From Bradyrhizobium barranii subsp. apii (GTDB lineage Bacteria > Pseudomonadota > Alphaproteobacteria > Rhizobiales > Xanthobacteraceae), in contig NZ_CP096255.1 of assembly GCF_011516635.5 (NCBI RefSeq), forward strand, positions 3,718,501 through 3,782,500: a DNA stretch of 64,000 nt, in the 5' to 3' direction. The position numbers were made by a program, and so were the translations under genes. The number at the start of each line of letters is the position of its first letter. Position 1 is the first letter of the stretch. Below the pieces are notes generated by a model. That model had not been told where the DNA came from, searched no databases, and was given only the letters and a program-made list of their open reading frames with translations. Positions 25,123 to 33,472 of the stretch are shown in pieces.

Positions 25123-26748
25123 TTACGGCTTCGGCGGGTGAATGAACGCCCAGGGGCTGACTTCCGAATCCCGCGTCACTTCCACCGAAATCAGATACGG
25201 CCCGCCATGGGCCAGCGCCTTTTCCATCGCCGCCTTGAACTGGTCCGGCGCGGTGACACGCGCGGCAGCCACACCAAAGGACTCCGCGAGCTTGACGAAA
25301 TCCGGATTGACCAGATCGGACGCCACCACGCGGCCGTTAAAGCGCTCGCGCTGGTCGCGGCGGACATTGCCGTAGGCGTTGTTGTTGAACACCAGCGTCA
25401 CCACGCCGATGTTGAACTGCACGGCGGTGGCAAGCTCCTGCACGCCGAACATGAAGCCGCCGTCGCCGGTGATCGCCACCACCGGCTTGTCGGGGTTGGC
25501 CACCTTGGCGCCGAGCGCGGTCGGGAAGCCCGAGCCGAGCGTGCCCTGATACCCTGACGTGATGAAGGTGCGCGGCTCGTAGATCGGAAAGCCGTACCAG
25601 GACGCGAAGCCGAACTGCGACAATTCATCGGTGACGATCGCGTTGGCCGGCAGCACCTCGCGCAGGATGTTGAGATACGCCATCTGCGGCTGGATGCTCT
25701 GGATCTCTGCCAGCGCGGTCGCGGTGGCCTCGCGGATCGCGGCGCGGCGGCCGGCGGACTTGCTGTAGCCGGCCTTGCTGACCGCTTGGATCAGATCGGC
25801 GGTCGCGGTTTTGGCATCGGCGACGATGGCGGTGTCGGAGATGAAGCGCCGCATCTCGACGGGATCGATGTCGATGCGGATGCTCTTCAAGCCGTCAGGT
25901 CGATACGGCCAGCGCGACATGGTCGGCAGTTCCAGCCGCGAGCCGATACCGATCATGAGATCGGTCTTCGGCCATAGCTTGTAGGCGGCAGCCATCGTGA
26001 GCCCCAGCTCATGCGCGTTGGAGACGATGCCGCGCCCGCTGCGGAAGGCGACGACGGGTGCATCGATCATCTCGGCGAGCTCGAGGATTTCGTCGCGCGC
26101 CTCGATCGCGCCGCTGCCGACAAAGATCATCGGCGCCTTGCTGCTCCTGATCACCGCGGCCGCCTGCCTGATCAGATCAGGATCGGGCAATGGTGCGGGC
26201 AGCGGCTCGAGCACCTTTGCGGCACAGGTGTCCGCGCGTTGGGTGAAGATATCCCAGGGCATCTCGACCGAGGCGGGGCCGCGACGGCCGGACGTCATCT
26301 CCTGGAAGGCGCGCGACACGGTGGTCGGCGCGTTGCCGGGCGTCTCGATGCGGTCGGCCCATTTGACATAGGTGCGCAAGGTGGCGAGCTGGTCCGGCAT
26401 CTCGTGCAGATGGCCGCGGCCCTTGCCCAGAAACTGCGTCGGCACCTGGCCGGTCACGCACAGCACCGGCTCGTTGCAGCCGTAGGCGGTCAGCAGCGCC
26501 GCGCTGGCGTTGAGCACGCCGGGGCCGGGCACCACGCTGAACACGCCGGGCTTGCCGCTGGAGCGCGCATAGCCGAACGCCATGTAGCCGCAGGCCTGCT
26601 CGTGCCGCGCGCCGATCACGTTGAGCTGGGCCTGGTGGAAGGCGTCGAACAGGCCGTAGACCTGCGCGCCGGGCAGGCCGAACACGGTGTCGACGCCGTG
26701 GGCGACAAGGCCGCTTACGATCGCTTCGCCGCCGGTGAGGGTGGTCAT
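25123..26748 (-). CDS. Thiamine-diphosphate-dependent enzyme (acetolactate-synthase-like)
   Basis: A 541-residue TPP enzyme. Catalytic glutamate is Glu50 (GARHEQACGYMAFGYAR), and the diphosphate motif runs GDGGFMFGVQELATAVQ to FNNNAYGNV near residues 430-460. The fold order is Pyr, central FAD-like and PP domains, as in acetolactate synthases, benzaldehyde/benzoylformate lyases and related decarboxylases. It is 24 bases downstream of the FAH-family gene in the hpa cluster and is likely co-transcribed. Its part in that pathway is not established. A decarboxylase for an arylpyruvate is one option. Confidence 0.85.
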   Translation of the reverse strand: MTTLTGGEAIVSGLVAHGVDTVFGLPGAQVYGLFDAFHQAQLNVIGARHEQACGYMAFGYARSSGKPGVFSVVPGPGVLNASAALLTAYGCNEPVLCVTGQVPTQFLGKGRGHLHEMPDQLATLRTYVKWADRIETPGNAPTTVSRAFQEMTSGRRGPASVEMPWDIFTQRADTCAAKVLEPLPAPLPDPDLIRQAAAVIRSSKAPMIFVGSGAIEARDEILELAEMIDAPVVAFRSGRGIVSNAHELGLTMAAAYKLWPKTDLMIGIGSRLELPTMSRWPYRPDGLKSIRIDIDPVEMRRFISDTAIVADAKTATADLIQAVSKAGYSKSAGRRAAIREATATALAEIQSIQPQMAYLNILREVLPANAIVTDELSQFGFASWYGFPIYEPRTFITSGYQGTLGSGFPTALGAKVANPDKPVVAITGDGGFMFGVQELATAVQFNIGVVTLVFNNNAYGNVRRDQRERFNGRVVASDLVNPDFVKLAESFGVAAARVTAPDQFKAAMEKALAHGGPYLISVEVTRDSEVSPWAFIHPPKP

Positions 26749-26772
26749 TGCACTATTCCATTTCGATTGTTG

Positions 26773-27642
26773 TCAGGCTTCGTCGACGACGCCATTCCGT
26801 AGCATGCCGATGCCTTCGGCTTCGACCTCGATGACATCGCCGGGCGTCAGATAGCGCGGCGGATCGAACCGCGCACCGGCACCGGTCGGCGTGCCCGTCA
26901 CAATGATGTCACCGGGGACCAGCGTCGCGAAGGTCGAGATATAGCTGATGAGATAGCGGAACGGGAACATCAGCCGGCTGGTCCGGTCGTCCTGCCTGAG
27001 CTCGCCGTTGACATGCGTGGTCAGACGAATGTCGGCGATCTGCGATTCCCGCGTGTAGGGCACCAGCCACGGGCCGAGGCTGCCGCTGGAATCAAAGTTC
27101 TTGCCCTGCGTGACGTTGAACTTGGCGTGGCGCAGCCAGTCGCGCACCGAGCCTTCGTTGCAGAGCGTGAGCGCCGCGATGTGGTCGAGCGCGGCACTTT
27201 CCGCGATGTGTCGGCCGGCCTTGCCGATCACAAGCACGATCTCGCCTTCGTAGTCGAGCTGCGCTGACGCGCGCGGGCGCACCAGCGGCGTGTCGTGGCC
27301 CACGAAGGAGCGGGGCGAGCGCATGAACATGCTCGGATATTTCGGCGCCTCCTGGCCGTCCTTGTACTCGGCATTGCGGTCGGGATAGTTGACGCCGATG
27401 CAGATGATCTTTTCCGGCGCGGGCACTGGCGGCAGCCAGGTGATGTCGCCGAGCGCATGGTCCGGCGCGCGGCTGGCGGCCTCCTCGGCAAGGCTCACGA
27501 GCTTTCCGGCCGCGATCACCTCGCGCAGCGTCGGATAGTCCTTGGCGTGACGCGTCGAGAGGTCGACGATGCCTCCCTCCAGGACGGCGCCGTAGCGGGT
27601 TGCACCCTTGACGGAATAGGTAGCGAGGCGAGGGAGCTTCAT
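26773..27642 (-). CDS. Fumarylacetoacetate hydrolase family protein, HpaG-like
   Basis: A 289-residue single FAH domain. Metal ligands lie in YEGEIVLVIGKAG (glutamates), and the conserved IICIGVNYPDRN and GDIIVTGTPTGAG segments are present. In homoprotocatechuate breakdown the HpaG enzyme (two fused FAH domains in enteric bacteria) decarboxylates and isomerises 5-carboxymethyl-2-hydroxymuconate derivatives. This is a one-domain form of about half that size. The start at 27642 (MKLPRLATYS) is used, as the longer frame reads into a repeat. It lies between hpaD and the TPP gene. Other FAH enzymes would look alike, so the exact step is inference. Confidence 0.83.
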   Translation of the reverse strand: MKLPRLATYSVKGATRYGAVLEGGIVDLSTRHAKDYPTLREVIAAGKLVSLAEEAASRAPDHALGDITWLPPVPAPEKIICIGVNYPDRNAEYKDGQEAPKYPSMFMRSPRSFVGHDTPLVRPRASAQLDYEGEIVLVIGKAGRHIAESAALDHIAALTLCNEGSVRDWLRHAKFNVTQGKNFDSSGSLGPWLVPYTRESQIADIRLTTHVNGELRQDDRTSRLMFPFRYLISYISTFATLVPGDIIVTGTPTGAGARFDPPRYLTPGDVIEVEAEGIGMLRNGVVDEA

Positions 27643-27660
27643 TGGCAATCTATCTCTCTT

Positions 27661-27806
27661 GTCGTCCCTGCCTAGTGCGCAATTGCGCACGGGAGCAGGG
27701 ACCCATACCGCGTGATCTATCGATAGCGTGCGATGACAATCCCGAACGACCAACCTTCGCCAAACTCCTCCCCGTGGTTATGGGTCCCTGCTTTCGCAGG
27801 GACGAC
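27661..27806. repeat. Dispersed palindromic repeat with nested GTGCGCAATTGCGCAC
   Basis: Perfect inverted ends GTCGTCCCTG and CAGGGACGAC. The 16-bp palindrome GTGCGCAATTGCGCAC lies at 27675-27690, and the TTCGCCAAACTCC plus GGTTATGGGTCCC blocks match the 6354 and 8111 elements. It therefore combines features of both families. It separates hpaD from the FAH gene. Confidence 0.8.
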
Positions 27807-27835
27807 GGGGAGAGTTATTTTGCTTGTCACCGGCA

Positions 27836-28819
27836 TTAATCCGCCACCAGCACGTCGGCGACGAACTTCGGCTCACGCACGGCCTGCCCGCTGAACGGCG
27901 AGCCCTGCTCGAACCAGGACCGCGGCGCCGGCGCGCCCCACAGCGTCTGGCGGCGCGGATCGCGCAGCGACCAGCGCAGCGGCTCGTGGTCGTGATCGCC
28001 GGTGAAGTAGTCGCTGGTGTAGAGTTCGAGACGGTGCCCGTCGGGGTCGCGCACGTAGAGGAAGAACGCATTCGAGATGCCGTGGCGTCCCGGTCCGCGC
28101 TCGATGTTCTTGACGAAGCCTTGTGAGGCCATGACGTCGCAGAGATGGATGATGTTCATCGCCGTCGGCGTCCAATAGGCGAAGTGGTGCAGGCGAGGGC
28201 CCTTGCCGTTGGTGATGGCGAAGTCGTGGACATTGCCCTTGCGATGCATCCAGGCAGCCGCAATGCGCCCGTTCGGTCCGTCCTCCTCGGCATATTCGGT
28301 GAGGCGGAAGCCGAGCCGGGCGTAGAACTCGACGGTGTCCTGCACTTCGGCGGCGAAGACGTTGAAATGATCGAGCCGCTGCGGGTGGCATCCCCTGTAG
28401 AGATCGTAGCGGCGAAGCAGATGCGGGCGGCGGTCCATCGACGCGTAGAGCTCGATCTGGAAGCCGAAGGGGTCGGTGAATTGCAGTGTGCGGCCCTGGA
28501 AGGGCTGGTCGACGAAGGCGTAAGAGAGACCGTTCTCCGAAAGGAAGGAGGCGGCCTTGTCGAGGTCTTTGTCGTTGCCGACCTTGAAGCCGAGCCGGGC
28601 GCAGGCGGGTACCGGCGCCTTGCGCAACACCAGCGAGTGATGCTGGTGCTCCTCGGCTGCGCTCAGGTAAACGACCTTGTCGTCGGCATCCTCGACATGC
28701 AGCCCGACGGTGGTCTCGTAGAACGCACGGCTGAGCTTCAGGTCAGTCACGTCGAGCACGACGTGGCTGGAGCGGATGATGTTGAACGGCGGTTCGAAGA
28801 TGTGTTGCGGTACGGGCAT
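27836..28819 (-). CDS. hpaD: VOC-type 3,4-dihydroxyphenylacetate 2,3-dioxygenase (extradiol)
   Basis: A 327-residue type I extradiol dioxygenase made of two VOC modules. The Fe(II) facial triad can be placed at His151 (RLDHFNV), His211 or His212 (LHHFAYW) and Glu265 (HRLELYTSDY), spaced as in the homoprotocatechuate dioxygenases of the type I class. It cleaves homoprotocatechuate to 5-carboxymethyl-2-hydroxymuconate semialdehyde. It is directly followed upstream by hpaE (27 bases between), which would oxidise that product. The classical enteric HpaD is of the unrelated LigB type, so this is a non-homologous replacement. Confidence 0.87.
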   Translation of the reverse strand: MPVPQHIFEPPFNIIRSSHVVLDVTDLKLSRAFYETTVGLHVEDADDKVVYLSAAEEHQHHSLVLRKAPVPACARLGFKVGNDKDLDKAASFLSENGLSYAFVDQPFQGRTLQFTDPFGFQIELYASMDRRPHLLRRYDLYRGCHPQRLDHFNVFAAEVQDTVEFYARLGFRLTEYAEEDGPNGRIAAAWMHRKGNVHDFAITNGKGPRLHHFAYWTPTAMNIIHLCDVMASQGFVKNIERGPGRHGISNAFFLYVRDPDGHRLELYTSDYFTGDHDHEPLRWSLRDPRRQTLWGAPAPRSWFEQGSPFSGQAVREPKFVADVLVAD

Positions 28820-28846
28820 CGGCGTTTCCCCTCGGCTCGACGAGCG

Positions 28847-30385
28847 TCAGATTCCCAATTTCTGAATCTTGTGCGTGCCCCGCGCCAGCGAGACGTGCTT
28901 GGTTTCCATGTAGAAGTCGAACGAGTAGTCGCCGCCATCGCGGCCGATACCTGAGGCCTTCATGCCGCCGAACGGCGTAGGCAGATGGCGGACGTTTTCC
29001 GAGTTCAGCCAGATCATGCCAGCCTCCAGCGCGTCGGCGACGCGCAGTGCGCGGCCGACGTCGTTGGTCCAGACATAGCCGGTCAGGCCGTAGCGGGTGT
29101 CGTTGGCGATCTCGATGGCGTCGGCCTCGTCCTTGAAGGGCAGCACGGTGAGGAAGGGGCCGAACACTTCCTCCTGCGCCACGCGCATCTTGCCGTTGGC
29201 GCCGGTCACCAGTGTCGGCTCGACGTAATGTCCGCCGCCGGGGCCGTCATAGGCCTTGCCGCCGACGGCGATCACAGCACCATCCTGCCGCGCGACGTCG
29301 AAATACGAGCACACCTTTGCGAGGTGCCGCTCGTGGATCAGCGGTCCGATCTCGGTGGCGGGATCGAGCGGATGGCCGACCCTCAGCGCTTTCACGCGCG
29401 CGGTCAGCTTCTCGATGAATGTCTCGGCGATGCTTTGCTGGATCAGCAGGCGGCTCGACGACGTGCAGCGCTCGCCGTTGAGGGAGTAGATCATGAACAC
29501 GACGGCATCGAGCGCGCGGTCGAGATCGGCGTCGTCGAACACGATCACCGGGTTCTTGCCGCCGAGCTCGAAATGCACGCGCTTCAAGGTCGGCGCGCCC
29601 TGGACCATGATCGCCGATCCCGTCGCGCTCTCGCCGACGAAACCGATCGCCTTGATGGCGGGATGCTCGGTCAGGGCCTTGCCGGCCTCCTCGCCAAAGC
29701 CGTGCACGGTGTTGAGCACGCCGTCGGGAACACCGGCTTCCTTGACGAGCCTTGCCAGAATGGCGGCCGTCACCGGTGACCACTCGGCCGGTTTGTGCAC
29801 GACGGTGCAGCCCGCGGCCAGCGCCGGGGCGATCTTCCAGGTCGAGAGCATGAACGGCGTGTTCCACGGCGTGATCACGCCGACCGGACCGATCGGCACG
29901 CGGGTCGAGACGTTCCAGTGCTCGTCGCTCGGCGTGTTCTGGCCATCGCGCGCCTCGGCGCATTTGTCGGCGAAGAAGCGAAAATTCTCGGCGGCGCGGA
30001 TCGCGGCCTTGGCCATGAAGCGATAGGCTTGGCCGGTGTCGATGCATTCGAGCACGGCGATGTCGTCGGCATTGTCCTCGATCGCGTCGGCGACGCGGTG
30101 CAGCAGCTTCTTCCGCATCGCCGGCCCCATGTCGCGCCAGGACTTGAAGGCCAGCGCAGCGGCGGTGGCCGCGGCGTCGATGTCCTCGGCGTTGCCGCGC
30201 GCGACGCTCGCAAGCGTAGCGCCGTCGACCGGCGACTTGGTCTCGAATGTCTTACCGGAGATCGAGGCGACGATCTTGCCGTCGATCATGTGGCCGATGC
30301 CGTCGGCCCGCAGCTTCTTCAGCAGCGGTGCGGCGCGGTCGCGGTTGGCCTGGAACACATCGGCTTTCGGCGTGGGCTTATCCAT
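28847..30385 (-). CDS. hpaE: 5-carboxymethyl-2-hydroxymuconate semialdehyde dehydrogenase
   Basis: A 512-residue aldehyde dehydrogenase. Catalytic residues are Asn175 (TPWNTPF), Glu273 (HFELGGKNP) and Cys307 (NGERCTSSSR). The flanking motif GFVGESATGSAIM is the cofactor loop. It oxidises the ring-cleavage semialdehyde with NAD. The start MDKPTPKADVF is in the family position. Its 5' end overlaps hpaF by 8 bases, a sign of translational coupling. Confidence 0.93.
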   Translation of the reverse strand: MDKPTPKADVFQANRDRAAPLLKKLRADGIGHMIDGKIVASISGKTFETKSPVDGATLASVARGNAEDIDAAATAAALAFKSWRDMGPAMRKKLLHRVADAIEDNADDIAVLECIDTGQAYRFMAKAAIRAAENFRFFADKCAEARDGQNTPSDEHWNVSTRVPIGPVGVITPWNTPFMLSTWKIAPALAAGCTVVHKPAEWSPVTAAILARLVKEAGVPDGVLNTVHGFGEEAGKALTEHPAIKAIGFVGESATGSAIMVQGAPTLKRVHFELGGKNPVIVFDDADLDRALDAVVFMIYSLNGERCTSSSRLLIQQSIAETFIEKLTARVKALRVGHPLDPATEIGPLIHERHLAKVCSYFDVARQDGAVIAVGGKAYDGPGGGHYVEPTLVTGANGKMRVAQEEVFGPFLTVLPFKDEADAIEIANDTRYGLTGYVWTNDVGRALRVADALEAGMIWLNSENVRHLPTPFGGMKASGIGRDGGDYSFDFYMETKHVSLARGTHKIQKLGI

Positions 30386-30776
30386 GGGCAGCCTCCACTT
30401 TCAGGGCGTCGTGGATGTTGTTGCGCTTCCAGCTGGTGTCCTTGTCGTTGATCTGCATGTCGAACGACAAAGCGAACTTGCTCGCGGCGAAGATGGGATC
30501 GAGATGTTTTGAAAGCGCCTGGAAGACGTGCTCGCCGGCTTTCTGGCGCGTGGGAAGGTCGCGGCCTTCGCCGATGCGCAGGACCATGTCGAGGAAACCG
30601 TAGTCCTGTCGCGCGTCCGCGATCGCATAATGCTCGCATCTAATGGCGTGGACGCGGATGCCGCCGAGCGGGAAGATGCCGGTCTCGACCGCCGCCTTCC
30701 GCACCACCTCGCACACCGCGCCGATGTCGAGGCGGCCGTCGAGATTGGCCGAATATTCGATGGTGAAATGCGGCAT
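30378..30776 (-). CDS. hpaF: 5-carboxymethyl-2-hydroxymuconate delta-isomerase
   Basis: A 132-residue tautomerase-superfamily enzyme. Its first residue after methionine is proline (MPHFTIEYSANL), the catalytic N-terminal proline once methionine is removed. It ketonises the hydroxymuconate in the homoprotocatechuate pathway. It is overlapped by hpaE and preceded by hpaH with 29 bases between. Confidence 0.9.
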   Translation of the reverse strand: MPHFTIEYSANLDGRLDIGAVCEVVRKAAVETGIFPLGGIRVHAIRCEHYAIADARQDYGFLDMVLRIGEGRDLPTRQKAGEHVFQALSKHLDPIFAASKFALSFDMQINDKDTSWKRNNIHDALKVEAAHG

Positions 30777-30805
30777 CGCGGTTTCACTCCCTGTTTTTTG
30801 TTCGT

Positions 30806-31612
30806 CTAAGCGAAGTAGCAGCTCACCGAGCCGTAGGCGCCATAATCGGCCTGAATTGTGTCGCCCTTGCGGGTCTCGATCGGACGGATGAAGGAGCCGG
30901 CAAGCACGATCTGTCCGGGCTCCAGCGCTAGCCCAAGCGGCGCGATCTTGTTGGCGAGCCAGGCAACCGCAGTCGCGGGATGATTGAGCACGCCGGCGGC
31001 AAGGCCCGTCTCCTCGAGCTGGCCGTTTTTGAAGCAGAGCGCGCCGATCCAGCGCAGGTCGGCGTCCAGCGGGCGGATCGGCCGTCCGCCGAGCACGATG
31101 CCGGCATTCGCCGCGTTGTCGGCGATGGTGTCAAAAATCTTTCGCGTCGCCTTGGTCTTGGGATCGACGCGCTCGATGCGCGTGTCCAGGATCACAAGCG
31201 CCGGCACGACGAAATCGGTGGCGTTGAGCACGTCGAACATCGTGCAGTCCGGCCCCGCGAGGCGCCTGCTCATGACGAAGGCGAGCTCGGCCTCGACGCG
31301 CGTGGCGATGAAGCGCTCGGTCGGGACAAGGCCGCCATCGGCAAAGAACATGTCGTCGAGCAGCACGCCGGAATCCGGCTCGTCGATATTGAGCGCGCTC
31401 TGCATCGCCTTCGAGGTCAAGCCGATCTTGTGGCCCTTGACGGTGCGGCCTTCCGCGAGCTTGAGGTCGACCCAGGCCTTCTGAATCGCGTAGGCGTCAG
31501 CGATGGTAATGCCTGGAAAATCCTGCGAGAGCTGCCGGATCTGGGTGCGGGTCTTCTCCGCCTGGTGCAGACGGTTCGCACAAGCTTGGATATCGTCGTT
31601 GGAAAGCGCCAT
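30806..31612 (-). CDS. hpaH: 2-oxo-hepta-3-ene-1,7-dioate hydratase
   Basis: A 268-residue hydratase of the HpaH/MhpD family. It has the usual motifs VKGHKIGLTSKAMQ, VEAELAFVMSRRL and the C-terminal GYG-like YGAYGSVSCYFA. It adds water to the dienoate before aldolase cleavage. It is the first gene of the minus-strand hpa operon, with its start 33 bases from a perfect palindrome (candidate HpaR site). Confidence 0.92.
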   Translation of the reverse strand: MALSNDDIQACANRLHQAEKTRTQIRQLSQDFPGITIADAYAIQKAWVDLKLAEGRTVKGHKIGLTSKAMQSALNIDEPDSGVLLDDMFFADGGLVPTERFIATRVEAELAFVMSRRLAGPDCTMFDVLNATDFVVPALVILDTRIERVDPKTKATRKIFDTIADNAANAGIVLGGRPIRPLDADLRWIGALCFKNGQLEETGLAAGVLNHPATAVAWLANKIAPLGLALEPGQIVLAGSFIRPIETRKGDTIQADYGAYGSVSCYFA

Positions 31613-31643
31613 CTGTGATCTTACAAATCGTGGTGCCGGAGAG

Positions 31644-31659
31644 ACTTAACATGTTAAGT
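31644..31659. promoter_or_regulatory. Perfect 16-bp palindrome, candidate HpaR operator
   Basis: ACTTAACATGTTAAGT is completely self-complementary and lies 32 bases upstream of the hpaH start and 63 before hpaR, in the 110-base divergent space. MarR-type HpaR is known to repress hpa genes from an operator of this kind between hpaR and the catabolic genes. Its A+T-rich core stands out from the G+C-rich surroundings. Confidence 0.75.
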
Positions 31660-31722
31660 GAATGCGTCAAACACAATTTGGGTTTGCTGCACTGCAAACA
31701 TTTTGCGGCTTGAAAGGACGAC

Positions 31723-32238
31723 ATGGCGAAGAGACCGGCTGATCCCGCGAACGGAAGTGAGCCCGCCGCACGGCAGGTGCCGATGCGCGACTTCTCGCGC
31801 TCGCTGCCGATGTCGCTGCTCAGGGCGCGTGAAGCGGTGATGCGGCAATTTCGTCCCAAGCTGCGCGAGCACGGCCTGACCGAGCAGCAATGGCGCATCC
31901 TCCGCGCATTGGCAGCCATCGAGGCCGCGGAGGTGACCGAGCTCGCGCGCACGGCATTTCTCCTCGGCCCGAGCCTGTCGCGCATCCTGCGCGATCTCGA
32001 GGCGCGCAATCTGATCGAGCGCAAGACCGCGAAGGCGGACCAGCGCCGCAGCATGGTCTCGATCTCGAAAGAGGGCGTGAAGCTGATGGCCGCGGTCGCC
32101 CCATCCTCGGAAGCGATCTACGCCGAGATCACGCAACGCTTCGGCGCGCGCAAGCTCGCCGAACTGCAGGAGATGCTCGGTCAGTTGGAATCGTGTCTCG
32201 CTTCCACGGACGCGAGTGACGTCACGGATGAAACGTAA
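31723..32238 (+). CDS. hpaR: Homoprotocatechuate degradation regulator HpaR (MarR family)
   Basis: A 171-residue MarR-type winged-helix regulator. Typical HpaR stretches are MRDFSRSLPMSLLRARE and PKLREHGLTEQQWRILRAL, followed by the recognition helix LLGPSLSRILRDLEARNLIER and the wing KADQRRSMVSISKEG. A roughly 20-residue N-terminal extension (AKRPADPANGSEPAA) is not part of the usual fold. It is divergent from hpaH, and the operator palindrome in between fits autorepression with induction by the aromatic acid. An IS begins 216 bases past its end. Confidence 0.92.
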   Translation: MAKRPADPANGSEPAARQVPMRDFSRSLPMSLLRAREAVMRQFRPKLREHGLTEQQWRILRALAAIEAAEVTELARTAFLLGPSLSRILRDLEARNLIERKTAKADQRRSMVSISKEGVKLMAAVAPSSEAIYAEITQRFGARKLAELQEMLGQLESCLASTDASDVTDET

Positions 32239-32453
32239 CGGCAAATTTGCATGATCACTTTCCAACTACGCATGACTGTCATCATTGCATAATGCGTGGG
32301 CAGCGCGATCGCCGCGAAATGCGTGAAAAAAGCCGTGAGAAATCGCCGAGAATAGACAGCCGTCGCAGGTGTTGATCACTATTGGGTGCGCGCTCTGCGC
32401 AGTTAGTCGATGTTGGCGCAATATCAATTTACTCGTATCGGCAGAATTCGTAA

Positions 32454-33389
32454 GTGTCTGTTCCAAAACATGTTGAGTCGAATGAATCGGTTGTGATTCA
32501 AGGTGAGCGGCCTGATTCGATGGGGACGCGCCGCCAATGTGGACTACCGAGAACCGTGCACGCTACGACCGCAGCCGCCTGCGCTATCCGAGCGACTTGA
32601 CCGACGAGGAGTGGGCGCTGATCGCGCCTCGCATCCCGCCGGCCAAGCGCGGCGGCAACAAGCGTACGGTGGACCTGCGCGAGATTGCCAACGGGCTGAT
32701 GTACATCCTGAGCACAGGTTGCCAGTGGCGCGCGATCCCCAAGGACCTGCCGCCGCGCTCGACGCTGTATGGCTACTTCGATCTGTGGAGCTGGAACGGC
32801 ACGCTCGATAAAATTCATCACGCCCTCTATGTCGAATGTCGCGAAAGGGCCGAGCGCGAGGCTTCTCCCACCGCCGCCATCATCGATAGCCAGAGCGTGA
32901 AAAGCGCTGAAAAAGGGGGCCTCATGATCTCCATGGCTACGACGCGGGCAAGAAGATCAAGGGCAAGAAGCGGCACATTCTCGTCGACACGCAAGGCCTC
33001 TTGATGCACGCCATCGTGCATGCGGCGGACATCCAGGATCGCGACGGCGGCGTGCTCCTGATGGCAACGTTGTTCGGCCTCTATCCCTTTCTTCTGAAGC
33101 TCTACGCCGACGGCGGATATCAAGGGCCACATTTCCAGAAGGGGCTGCGTAGCGCTCTGAAGCGCGTGAACCTCGAAATCGTCAAACGCTCCGATCAGGC
33201 TCACCGTTTCGTCGTCTTGCCCAAACGCTGGATCGTCGAGCGTACCTTTGCCTGGCTCGGGCGATGCCGAAGACTGTCCAAAGATTGGGAATGCTTCAAT
33301 CACAGGGCGCTCGCCTTTCTCAAGCTGGCCTCCATCCGACTCATGCTGCGAAAGCTATGCAATCCAAGGTAATCTTTCCGGACAGACTC
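32454..33389 (+). mobile_element. IS5-family insertion sequence (IS427-like), copy A
   Basis: A 936-bp element with imperfect terminal inverted repeats (GTGTCTGTTCC at the left, GGACAGACTC at the right). A TAA is present on both sides (32451-32453 and 33390-33392), as a 3-bp TNA target duplication. It carries one transposase in two frames. It looks identical to copy B at 40160-41095, which lies in the opposite direction. It sits 3' of hpaR, inside a stretch of 215 bases whose remainder holds no gene that I can support. Confidence 0.92.
32537..33372 (+). CDS. IS5-family transposase (DDE), read through a -1 frameshift
   Basis: Two overlapping frames. The first (from 32537) gives MWTTENRARYDRSRLRYPSD to the first catalytic aspartate in IIDSQSVKSAEKGG, and the second frame (-1) continues GYDAGKKIKGKKRHILVDT to YADGGYQGPHF (second aspartate) and IVERTFAWLGRCRRL (glutamate). 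Shifting back by one base at the AAAAAGGGGG run near 32910 gives one 278-residue DDE transposase. The same run is intact in both copies, as expected for programmed frameshifting in this IS group, but an inherited loss of function in both copies is also possible. The stretch after 33001 also has its own TTG start. Confidence 0.85.
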
Positions 33390-33472
33390 TAAGTAGCATC
33401 CGGTTCTGTATTCAGCGATAGAGCCAAGACCAAGAAGGGCCGACAAGGATGCCCGGCCCCAGGGAGGAATGA

